Shown here: positions 1-11,493 of the stretch, piece by piece | Layout of the letters: each line of letters starts with the position of its first letter | Numbering within the stretch: position 1 is the stretch's first letter | DNA from: Chrysomallon squamiferum | Taxonomy: Eukaryota > Mollusca > Gastropoda > Neomphalida > Peltospiridae | Assembly: GCA_012295275.1 (NCBI GenBank) | Contig: CM022672.1 | Span: forward strand, 9,067,404-9,131,403 | Direction: 5' to 3' | Length of the DNA stretch: 64,000 nt | Notes under the pieces: generated by a model | What the model was told of the DNA's origin: nothing | Seen by the model: the letters and a program-made list of their open reading frames with translations, nothing else | Database searches by the model: none | Translations under genes and position numbers: made by a program

Positions 1-1467
1 ATAAAAGAAAGCAATATACGAAAACGGCACCTCATAAAAAAGAGATAGAGTTGAAAAACTAAATTTATTGCCGAATAGTTAAAATAACATCGAAAACAGG
101 CCGGAAAAAAACACAACTACAACAAAATAACAAAAGAAACCTAGCAGCAACAAAACACCAACCAACCAAACAAACAAACAAAAACCCAACATACAACAGC
201 AACAAGAAAAAATAAGAATAAAAAAATATAAAATAAATAAATAAAAATAAATAAAAATTTAAACAATTAAAAAAAAAATGTTTTTCTTTTCAAGTGTATT
301 TCAAATAATGAATCACGAAAGAAAGAAAGCGTAATATGACTAGCAACCAAGAACGACTGAAAATAAAATAACATGAAATAATATAAAATAATTATAAATA
401 AAATGAAGAAATTATAATTAAGAAAGAAACAATATTTTAAAATAAATCACAAATAAATAAATAAATAATAAATGATAAATAGAATTAATGAATAATAATA
501 AAGTAATAATAATAATAATAAAAATAACAAATTAATAAATAAATAAAAAATGAATGAATAAATGAATAAATAATAATTGTAAGCAATTAATATTTTATTT
601 TAATCAGATAAATACGTTTTAATTTAAGATATATAATTTTTTTTATTAATATCATCCACTGTCCACAATTTTGTTTCAGAAATAAATATACATTTTATTC
701 ACATATTCATTGTTCTAAACGTGTTTGCCATTTAGTTAAGAAAAGCATACGCATTGTCCAAAATATAGCAGTGATAAAATAATGGTAAATTACTTCACAA
801 ATCTGATCGCGATTTAACAGTAGTAAATAAAAATCGCTAAAAACAATATGTCTGTTCATACGTCTCTATTCGTTTGTGGTTATTAATTATTTTTCATTAT
901 TTCACAACTCAGATACAAACGTATTCTTCTGTATTTCTGCAGCTCAGTTTAATGCTGAAATGTCTCTGTACGTTTATTAACGTTTTGTATACCGCTGTTC
1001 ACATTTATAAATCTAATCGTTTCTGTTATTATACAGTCAGATGCTTCTGTAGCCCGGTATTTTGTTTAGATTAGATTTATTCGTCTGTGTATTGGTGAGT
1101 GAAATAGTTTCACCATTGAGATTCTTGAATGATGTAAATGCGTCTTTGTATCTATGTATGTATGTAAGTGTGTGTGTATGTGTCTGTGGGTATAGATGGT
1201 GTATATATGTCTTTAGGAATGAATATGTTCTGCTTTGCTTACGTCTTATCAGACAATAATCGGGAACGACACTCGCATACGAGGACAAAGTCTAATCACG
1301 ACCTCACAAACGTTGACGAGAATGAAATCTGTTTACCTCTGTATACATGTATGTGTGTATGTAAGTATGTATGTATGTATGGATGTATGTACGTAGGCTA
1401 TTTATCATTATACACACACATGAATATTACATATTTACTTATTATTATACTGAAATAATAATAATAA

Positions 1468-1498
<31 letters not shown>

Positions 1499-2540
1499 AA
1501 TAATAGTAATAATAATAATAAAAGCAATAACGTAGAATAACATCAAAATAATATACAAAACAGAAGAGAAAGGTGAATCTCTTTTTGAAATCTAAAACTC
1601 TATTTTATACGTTTGATATATGTAACAAAACACATTATATTTAACGACAATGGCCTTTTTTTATATATATATATATATATATGAAACCAGCTTTCTGAAA
1701 TCATTTTTCATCCTCTACCAGTAAATACGCTTTCTGATCGATTTTTCTGAAAACTTCCGGTATCAAGCTTATTTTCTAATTCATTTAATAAAAGATCATT
1801 AACAAAAGATCATTAACAAAAGATCATTAACAAAAGGCTATTTTCCAATTTCATTTAATAACAGGTCATTAATATAAGTTTTTCGGGATTTTCATTTTTT
1901 AAATAGAGTTTTAAAGTCATATTCTACGCATTATGTACTGCAGATGAAGATGAATTCTTTGTGACTAGATTAGTTTGAACAGTGAAATCTATTAGCTCTT
2001 AGTTTGGACAGTGAGATTTAGTAGCTCTTAGTTTGGACACGAGGGAAAACTGTCATCGACTGGTGAATATCATTAAGTAAAATCCAAAGATAATTTTTTG
2101 TTTTATAAAAGTATAGAAATACAATAACTATTTATTTATCTTTCCCTGTTTTTTTTTTTTAAATCAACATATATACATATAGAAGGACAGACAGACAGAC
2201 AAACATACCCGCATACACATATACATCAACTTACATATAAAAACATATAACAATCTAAATATTATAAAAAATTGTATGTCTGCATCTTCCTAATACTCTT
2301 ATTCGTAATCTTTAGATGAATACAATACCTTCCTGTTATACTGTACACTCATGTGGTTTAAGAAAAATTGAGATTAAAACGGTCTGAGAAAAAAAAAAGA
2401 AAAAAAAAAGGAAGTTACTGGCGAGTTTCTAATAAACCATTAATCGATTGAACGGTTCTCAGCACTATATAATGGTTGTAAGAAAAGTAAGTGTATCTTC
2501 GCTGTGCATGTTCCTCGGCTTTTAACGTGAAGCAGTTACA

Positions 2541-2583
<43 letters not shown>

Positions 2584-2610
2584 TTTTATTCGTTTTTTTG
2601 GATTTGTTAA
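1..2610. other. Gene-free A-rich and simple-repeat DNA
   Basis: The first 600 bases are almost entirely A-rich (AAAT/AATAA-like) sequence. A short (GT/ATGT) stretch lies at about 1150-1200 and again at 1350-1395, and (AAT)n runs occur at 1456-1520 and 2542-2583. Between 700 and 1450 there is moderately complex sequence whose open frames are short and translate to low-complexity Y/C/V-rich peptides. I see no splice-flanked exon or recognisable domain. The stretch is the upstream side of the receptor gene that starts at 2660. Confidence 0.6.
1788..2040. repeat. Two short tandem repeats (14-bp and 29-bp units)
   Basis: At about 1790-1835 the unit AAAAGATCATTAAC occurs three times in tandem. At 1971-2040 a 29-bp unit containing AGTTTGGACAGTGAGATT is present about 2.4 times (copies start at 1971, 2000 and 2029) with a few mismatches. 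These look like local slippage duplications in otherwise unique DNA. Confidence 0.75.
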
Positions 2611-2637
2611 TTTTTGTTTTTTGTAATCTCTTCCCAG
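2611..2637 (+). other. Putative splice acceptor in the 5' UTR of the first receptor
   Basis: A T-rich tract ends in TCTTCCCAG at 2637, 22 bases before the ATG at 2660. It has the form of a metazoan 3' splice site. Equivalent polypyrimidine-CAG sites stand upstream of three other receptor copies in the cluster, suggesting that the family has an uninterrupted coding exon preceded by at least one 5' UTR intron. The upstream non-coding exon was not located. Confidence 0.5.
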
Positions 2638-2659
2638 GGCTGATTTGATTGTCTAAGTG

Positions 2660-3856
2660 ATGGATACCAAGATGAACGGAACAAGTTCAAATTCGACAGC
2701 CTGGATTAACAACCTGTTTCAACCATCGTTATCAGTGTCTTTGTTTTTAACAACTTTGTTTTTGGTAGCACTTTCCGAAAACGTGGCTACTTGTATATTA
2801 ATTGTGAGGAGGAAAGTTATGAATAAGTATTCAATCTACGTGGCAATGATATCATTATCGATAAGCGATAGTTTTCTTTGTTTCAACGGTCTTGTCAACA
2901 TGATTATAGTTTATTACATGATCTTAAAATCTCCGGAGAATATGAATCCAGTCGTGTGCACCATCGTTCTTTTTATCAACCTGTATGCGGTTTTGATCAC
3001 CACTAGTCAACTGCTGTTGATAAGCTGCATGCGAGCCATTTCAATTTACAACATTAAGAACAATTCTAGTCTCTCAAGACTGTTTACAAAACGAAACACT
3101 TTCATCTGTGTTGTCTTAATGTGGACTCTTCTAACTTCTGGCAGTGCCATTACTATGGTTATTGACAGAACTGTGTACGATGCAAATCCTCAGTTCTGTC
3201 GGTTTAGATCTATATTTGCTTTACTTGGGACAACAACTCGCTATTTCCTAATCATGACAGCATCTAACTATTCGTTTTGCTTGTTGTCCTACATTTTTTC
3301 TATTTACAAAATGATTTTGTTATATAGCATGAGTAAAAAGGTGGACGTTAATTCATCTACGCAACTGAAAAGTATTCACGATAATACAGAAGCTGCTTGC
3401 AGTTTACCGTACACGATAGCCAGTGTTTGTGAAATGGAACAAAACCAGACCACTTTTTATCAGCCGGACAATTCTACTGACTGTTCAAAATCAAATGGTA
3501 TCGTCGAGTACAACAAGACGTTCAACAAATTAGGAAATCGTACCAACGACAACAGCTTGTGTATTAATGTCTCTGTTCCACGCCGCAAACCTCCTAAACG
3601 TCAGTCTAAAGAACTTGTTGCCACCGTCATTGTCGGTGTTCTTGTTGCAACGCATTCGGCAACCATCGTTCCTTGGATAATTCAACTCGGACGAACGATC
3701 GCAAACCCCGAGTCCACGGAAGATGTTTTGAAAACTATCCTGTTTTCTACACTCAATGCCTTAGCAGACCCATTGATTTTCATTCTGTCTTTGCCACATT
3801 TGCGAGAAAAAATCTTGGGACCTTGTTCAAAGAAATGTTCATGCAATGGAAATTGA
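2660..3856 (+). CDS. Class A (rhodopsin-like) orphan G-protein-coupled receptor, 398 aa
   Basis: A single uninterrupted frame encodes a seven-helix receptor predicted to sit in the plasma membrane; ligand unknown. Visible landmarks are N41 in TM1 (1.50), D70 in TM2 (2.50, SLSISD), C100 (3.25) pairing with C180 in extracellular loop 2, R125 (3.50, MRA instead of DRY), W155 in TM4, P338 in TM6 and DPLIF at 370-374 ending TM7. The N-terminus has two N-glycosylation sequons (NGT, NST). Intracellular loop 3 is long (about 225-318) and rich in N and S, ending in a basic stretch RRKPPKRQSKEL. The tail has three cysteines (389, 393, 395), possible palmitoylation sites. I chose the ATG at 2660; the base triplet just before it is GTG. 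It lies in the opposite orientation to, and is clearly more divergent than, the five copies downstream. Family-level identity is strong; function is not known. Confidence 0.88.
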   Translation: MDTKMNGTSSNSTAWINNLFQPSLSVSLFLTTLFLVALSENVATCILIVRRKVMNKYSIYVAMISLSISDSFLCFNGLVNMIIVYYMILKSPENMNPVVCTIVLFINLYAVLITTSQLLLISCMRAISIYNIKNNSSLSRLFTKRNTFICVVLMWTLLTSGSAITMVIDRTVYDANPQFCRFRSIFALLGTTTRYFLIMTASNYSFCLLSYIFSIYKMILLYSMSKKVDVNSSTQLKSIHDNTEAACSLPYTIASVCEMEQNQTTFYQPDNSTDCSKSNGIVEYNKTFNKLGNRTNDNSLCINVSVPRRKPPKRQSKELVATVIVGVLVATHSATIVPWIIQLGRTIANPESTEDVLKTILFSTLNALADPLIFILSLPHLREKILGPCSKKCSCNGN

Positions 3857-6086
3857 AAGACAACGTTATCGTTTTCATACATGAAGTTAAAAGATAGAGC
3901 CATAGTGTTTAAATGAATTTCTAATTCAAAAATATATTTTATTTTTTTTTACAGTTGTTATATCATTTTTGCCATGTTTGACTGAATAATTCCTAAGATA
4001 TATTAATGTAATAATTCTGCTGTTGGGTAATTTCTGAAAATATCAAGAGATAAATGTGAATTTAAGCATTAAATAGTTGTCTGTTTGTAATTTATATAAT
4101 TGACAAACTAAAATTAATATTCTGTTTTTCAGTATCAATGTAGTAGAGTTCACTTTCGTTTTTTTCTGACAGGAATTAAAGTATCAACTTTAACGAAACC
4201 TTCAAACAACTTTTATACATTTGTGTATGTCCTGATCATTATTTTATTTGTTATTTGCGATCAGTCTCAAAGTATTAGTAGTAAAACATAGCAAAACAAA
4301 TAACATCCTTGAGATAATTAGATTTCAATTTATTTATTTATTTGTACACAGAAACTGATACAAGATTGATAAACAAAGCAGTTTTGTTTTCTCGATTTGT
4401 TTTTCTTAAAATGTTATTGCAAAAGTTGTGTTTGATAGTGGGTGTTACCAAGGTTAATAAAAACAATATTATTTATTTGTACAAATATTCATATTCGTTA
4501 TTCCTCATGCAAATCTAATGATTTCGTGTACGATTAAATTATTTTTTAAATATTTATGACTCTATACTTTGAATCAAACATTAAGTCGCATTGAAGGTAT
4601 ACTGAATTGTGCAAGTTTTCACATTCTTTTTATAATAAGAATCGTTTTCGTGCCATTCCAATCTTCGTAGGTTGTGTGGTTTCTAATTCAGTCTTAGTTA
4701 AAATCATGGAAAGTCCGAAGAAACCATAACTAACCTCTGCAGTGATGAACTCAAAATAGTGAATCAAGTGTATCTTTCGCGTTATGAAGTCATGATGTTT
4801 TACAACTGCATAACTGTGTTTTAATGATGGGTTAAAATAATACGTCTTAATTTCTAAATCGCTGTGCAGGATTACAAGCGTCAGATACCATTTTTCTCAC
4901 AATATTTTTATACAGTTTTTAAAACGTATTTTTTCAGTAAGGATGGAAATCAGTACCTAGGAATTTGACAAAATATATTTATTTAATACCTATCTTTCTG
5001 TCTGTCTACTTATCTAACTACCTACATATCTACCTATCTATTTACCTATATATATAAATACATATATATATATATATAAGTAGACACACTTACACACACA
5101 TGTGTATAAATTAAATTAAAAAATAAATTAAAATAATAACAACAATAATAATAATACATGAAAATGTGAAAAATATATATTATTAAAAAAAAAAAAAAAA
5201 AAAGAAATAAAATTAAAATATAAAAATAAAATAAAATAAATAAGTAAATAAATAGAAACACATAAAGAAAAAGTTAAATGGAAAAAACAGGAAGACAATA
5301 AGAAGAAGTAGAAAAAGAAGAAGACTAATCTTCAATATCAGGGAGTGATTTTACAAAGCGTGTTCTACGTATCATAAATTAACATCTCCTTGTCAACAGT
5401 GTCTAATGTACTGAAGTGCTGTTTTAAAAATAATTACTAAATCACATTTCTTAATGCTGTTTTTTCGTGACTTTTCTGTGTGCCGTTTGATGATTATGAT
5501 TAAAAACTGAACAATAAGCCTGTAAAACAGCAATACCTTTTTATTCAGTACGAAAATTTTAATTACATTTTTTTTATCTGTTAGCAAATGATGTAGATTA
5601 TTTAATTTAATTTTATGTTATACAAAATTTGTTTACTGATTTTAATTATTTAAATAATTATTTGTTTATTATATATATATATATATGGTTATGAATTACG
5701 TTGATGTTGTTGGAAGTATTCGGTGCTGCAAGCTTGATATTTCTGTTATATTATTGTTTACTAATTTTAGTATCATATATATTTATGTATGTCTAACAAA
5801 GTAAAATAAAATCATGGATAGATAGACAGATAGATAGATAAATAAATAAATAAATAATTAATAAAATAAAATAAAATAAAATAAAATAAACTGAATAAAT
5901 AAATACAAAAGCATATATAACTAACTAAATAAAACAAAATGTAATAAATAAAATTGTTAGAATTAATAAAAATATACACAAATACATCTATATATCTGTA
6001 TATATATACTATTTTCAGAGAAGCACAGCCCTTTAAAATGTTCTATCTCGTGACCGGATTCTTATATCTAATTTCATCTATATGTT

Positions 6087-6263
<177 letters not shown>

Positions 6264-6795
6264 CATCAGTCTAGCTATCTATTTTATTTTATTTGACACC
6301 TCTGTCAATGATAACAAAATTAGTGAACACACACACACACACAGACACACAGCTTTTATATCTCACACAACACTTACAATTATTACTGAACGGCGAACCA
6401 GTCTCGGAAATCAGTTAGAAAGCAGAAAAATACTACAACAACTACAGTAATAATTCACTGTAGACTCTCTGGTCTAAGCTGTGATTAATAACTGAATGAG
6501 TCACAAAACAGTAGTTGGATATGAATGAATTAATATATTGCAGCAGCGTAACAAATGTTCTATGAATAAGTGTCATATCTGAAGCAAAGTTATTAATTTT
6601 TATTACATGTATGTTAAAGGTCATGATGATGATGATAATAATAATAATATTAATATTAATAACAATAATATATATATATATATTTTTTTTTTTTTAAATG
6701 CTGACGTATTATTTATCGGAACAGTTCTTTTGATAGTGATAAATACTTTTCTTTTCTTTCGTTTTTTTTTTATAATAAAGACAAATAAAATAAAA

Positions 6796-6846
<51 letters not shown>

Positions 6847-7232
6847 TGATAATATATCGGGTTATTGAGAAATCCCTTATTAGATGCTGTAATAACTTGA
6901 CTGCAAGTCAGGCTAAAACTCATTATTAAACAAACACAGTACGTATATACGTATGAATATTCTCCTTCTTATGTATGTCTGATTAGACTCTGCACGTAGA
7001 AAGTATTCGAGAACGCACTGGCCCAGGAGGACAAAGTCCAGTATGTGTGTATGTATGTGTGTATGTTTTTAATGTCTGTATATTTGTATATGTATGTATG
7101 TATGTTTATATATGTGTGCGTGTTTGTACCTATGTATGTATGTATGTGCAGATTGATGTATGTGTGTCTGTATGTAAATGAATATAAAAATAGATATATG
7201 TATGTGTGTTTACGTGTGGTTATATGTGTATG

Positions 7233-7238
<6 letters not shown>

Positions 7239-7283
<45 letters not shown>
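7239..7283. repeat. (GT)n microsatellite
   Basis: A nearly pure GT dinucleotide run follows about 200 bases of degenerate (TATG)n. Open frames on both strands (C/V and T/H repeats) come from the repeat. Confidence 0.95.
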
Positions 7284-7286
<3 letters not shown>

Positions 7287-7323
7287 TATACTGTATATAT
7301 ATACATACATACATATAAACGAG

Positions 7324-7367
7324 GGTTACTTCCCTTGCTGTGTAATCACAATGCAAGGGAAGTAACC
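7324..7367. other. Perfect 15-bp inverted repeat (hairpin)
   Basis: GGTTACTTCCCTTGC at 7324-7338 is exactly complementary to GCAAGGGAAGTAACC at 7353-7367, with 14 bases between. Inside the loop TGTG and CACA can add four more pairs around TAAT. It sits just after the (GT)n tract. No flanking target-site duplication was recognised. Confidence 0.8.
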
Positions 7368-7900
7368 GGCTGTTTGTCGTTTAATGACCCTACCCTTATT
7401 GATTAGCTAAAACTAATATTTCATGTAACGCCTCATAGAGTAGAAAACACTTACAACTGTCTTTGATAAACTGGCTGTGTGGCTATTCTTTGAACGGAAA
7501 CTAGCTGAATGGGAGCACAAAGAAATATTGATTTATAATCATCAAACTTCATAGCAGCGCTTTAATCACAGGCTAAAGTGAACTGCAGAGTAGGTACAAG
7601 CTGGTGGTGTGTTCAGTAAAAAGTGTGAGCAGAAACTCGGTCAAGAACAAGGACACAAGAAGGAGAGATAGGAAAAAAATGGGGTCGCGTTCAAGTGAAA
7701 ATAAAATTAAATGGAATTATTAAGTAAGTAAGTAATTAAGTTAGTAAATGAATAAATGAATGAATGAATGAACAAGTAAGTAGGTAAGAAAAAAAAATAA
7801 AAATAATAAATTAAAATAGAATAAAATAAAATGAAATAAGAATGAGTTACCGAATGAAGAAATAACTAACTATATAAGATAAATAAATAAATTAACTAAG

Positions 7901-7943
<43 letters not shown>

Positions 7944-8059
7944 ATATAAATATAAATATGAATATTTTGACAAAAAAGGAAATTTCGTAAATAATTAAAT
8001 AAAATGAAAATAACTGAACTGATCTGAAATGAACTAAAATAAAATAAAATAAAATAAAA

Positions 8060-8098
<39 letters not shown>

Positions 8099-8939
8099 AT
8101 ATAAATAAACAAACAAGCATAGAAAACAGAAATCATCCAAAATCATCCAAGGGAAAAAAATATTAACAGGGTGAAAACAAAAATAAAAAAAATAAAAAAT
8201 AAAGAGGAATGAAAAAAAAAAAAATGAATTAATTTTTTTGAACTAAACTGAACTAAACTAACTAATTAACTAACTAAATCAAATACATCAAAACGAAATA
8301 AATAAATAAAAATCCCATTAAAGACTAAATAAATCAATAAAACAAGCGTCTGAACGAACAAAAAAAAAAAAAAAAAACAGAGACAAACTAACTAACAAAC
8401 TAACCAAGAGACAGATAAATGAAAATTGAAGCAAAGTAATAATTAAACAAACAAAAAAGAAAATTTAAAGAACTGCTGATGATGAACATACAAAATAAAG
8501 TAAAACTTTGATAACAGATATTCTGTTGACGTCAAACAGAAAACCCGAGTAAATGTAATTAACACACATAACATGCTGTGAATTACCCACTTTTTGTCTA
8601 GTCTCGTAAATTCCGCATGTACTTTAATGAGCAACCTACTTTGTTAAGAATACTATGAACTAAATCAATAGCAGCAAATATTAAAGTGGCGCCTTAATAA
8701 AAAAAACGTTTTATACAAATAATCTGGATTTTAAAAATCAAATACACTAACGAATAATAATAAAAGTGTGAGTATTTTAAAATACGTGTGATATAAAGGT
8801 GATATATATTTTCTTAATCAAATGTCGTTTAGTTAAAAGGCAGTGAATTAGGAAACTCCAAATCTGAAATCGTTATAATGACGAATAGTATCAGTAATAA
8901 CAAAGAATGAGAGAGTATGTGTATGAGAGAGAGATTAGA

Positions 8940-8976
8940 ACGTGTGTGTGTGTGTGCGTGTGTGTGTGTGTGTGAT

Positions 8977-9041
<65 letters not shown>

Positions 9042-9125
9042 TTGAATCAAAGAAATCTTTGTGTGTATATTATGTTCTAAGAACTCCTGTATTCATGAAT
9101 AGCAATACTACTACTACTACTACTT

Positions 9126-9158
<33 letters not shown>

Positions 9159-9165
9159 ACAATAA
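8940..9165. repeat. Cluster of (GT)n, (GA)n and (CTA)n microsatellites
   Basis: About 30 bases of GT repeat are followed by about 58 bases of pure GA repeat, then, after a 70-base gap, about 50 bases of CTA/ACT repeat and a short AAT run. The long open frames on both strands are repeat artefacts. Confidence 0.95.
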
Positions 9166-10071
9166 TAATAATACTAATGTTATATTGTAGTGCTATAATA
9201 TTAAAATAGTTTAAAAACATTTTTGGCATTTTAATGGATTTCAGACATCAGCAGACTCCTTCGTCCATGTGTCTGAAATCGATGCAAACCCCCACCCATA
9301 CACCAACACCAACACACACACACACACACTACATACACACACACACAAAAACACATGTAAAGACACACCCTCACTAACATATCAATGAAAAAAGCTTTGA
9401 AAGATCAAGTTATATGTATAAATTATAAATAATCAGCTGTGTTTAATACCTTACATATGACTTTGACTGATATTTTCGTAACACTCTGCGACAGAAATAG
9501 TTCAAAATAATTTAGGTTTTCGTTAATCACTTTTACCGAGGAAATGACAATGAAATTATTGTCAGTCATTTATGAAGAACCATTCTGTCGCAAAGAGGAA
9601 GTATTACGTAAATATTTCTGTAAATGTTTGTTTATAATCTGCATGATCTGTGGATGTAATAAGAAAAAAGTTAGAAAATTGGTGCTTATCGCATTCTCTG
9701 ACATGTATTAACTCAAAATTAATTCTTGTTTCCACTGAGATATTTAGACAGTCGTTAGTTTAATTAGAAATGTCATAACTGACACTTCAACTAATGAAGG
9801 TTAAGTAAGTGAATGCATTATAGAAGATTCGGAGACAGCTGGTCATTTCTGGCTTCTCCTACAGATAATATCAGAACTGTAACTCTGGTGATATGAAGAA
9901 ATAGTCTCTATATTTTCTATATAATTCTGAGTTACATAATTTATTATTATTATTATTATTATTATTGTTATTTTCGTTCCAATCTTAGTTAATATCTAAG
10001 AATAATAACAAAAGGTACATATCTTGGTGTCGCCATTTTTCTGTAGTCGTGACGTCATCGCATACACTGTA

Positions 10072-10394
10072 CAGGTACCGGACCAATTATCCGGACTCCT
10101 TGGATTTTCTGCATTTTCCGGTTTTCTGGTACCATGGCATCTAAATACGTAAATAATTAGGCATGACAATTTTAAAATTAAAAACATAAATAAAAGTGGC
10201 GATACACAACTGTGGCGACTCGACACGTAAAACAATGCAGCGAGTGAATGAACGCCACGCGGCATGAAAGAGTAGTTCCGATCTTGTGAGGACAACATCA
10301 GCGCGCGCGAACTATGAAAATAGCATCGGGAAAAAACTTCCGGTTTTCTGGTCTTTCTGGATCTCAGGACGCCGGATAATTGGTACGGTACCTG
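10072..10394. mobile_element. pogo/Tigger-type MITE, 323 bp, with TA target-site duplication
   Basis: The element begins CAGGTACCGGACCAATTATC and ends with its near-perfect inverse, GATAATTGGTACGGTACCTG; the terminal inverted repeats are about 23 bp with one mismatch. The dinucleotide TA flanks both ends (10070-10071 and 10395-10396). A CAG-start terminal repeat with TA duplication is typical of the pogo/Tigger branch of Tc1/mariner. A subterminal motif CCGGTTTTCTGGT occurs near both ends (about 10118 and 10341). There is no transposase: the interior is AT-rich with a short CG-rich patch, so it is non-autonomous. It is more GC-rich than its surroundings. Confidence 0.85.
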
Positions 10395-11416
10395 TAGATT
10401 AATTTTCCTTCAGTTTTCTGCTGGCGTTGTTGAATAGTCTTCCATGCACGTCACGACTCGACTTCAGAAGAGCTAAAACGATGAGGATTAAATGGCTTGA
10501 AACAATTTTATTTTATTGTTTTAGTTTATTACAAGCAGTGATAAAATAATAATTTGAAATATGGAGAATTTTATTAGGCCATTATTTCTGACCAATATCA
10601 AATAGAAACAAGGTATACTGCAAGACTGGGTGCCAAAGAATGACTTACCATTACCTTCTGAATATAGGTATATAACAACAGTCACTACAAAAACGAGGTT
10701 GATTTAGTGAGTCGTGTATCTATAATTATCTAGGAAAGTTTTTTTAAGAGATGTAATATACCATTATGTTGTGATAGAAATAAGTGCTAATATATATAGC
10801 ATGTTTAGTTACTGTTATTTGGTCACTCTTTTTTCTTTTCTAATTAAATATAGGAGACCTTAGAATATAATAACATACTTAGAAATATTTTTTTAATTCA
10901 AAATCTCTCTCTCTCGCTCTCTCCTCCACTCTCGCCCTCGCTCTTTCTATTTCTTTCTTTCTATTCTGTCTATCACACACACTCTCTCTTTCTCACTCTC
11001 TCTGTATTTTTATGTTTATTAGTCACTCAAAAAGAAAAATACAAATGATAGAAACATTATTATATATCATGAATTAATAATGTTAAAGAAACTTCTAACG
11101 GACTTTTCTGAACCCTGCTTTTAGGAAGTCACTCAGCTGCAACATAATTATCCATGATTTCTGACTTGGTATCTGAGAAATGTCAAAATAAACTTTGTGT
11201 AACAAGGTATATAAGTATTTGTATATCTGAGCAGTTTTAAAATACAACGTAGTCCCCGCAGAGTTACAAATGTCAGACCCATACATGTTCGAGAAGGAAA
11301 TAGTATGTTTTTATATCTTTTGTATAACGACTTCTTCATAAAAGAGACATAAATCTGATCTTTATAATATAAAACATGTTTTCTTCTTTTTTCTATCATC
11401 CTTAAATGGTTTAAAC

Positions 11417-11493
<77 letters not shown>

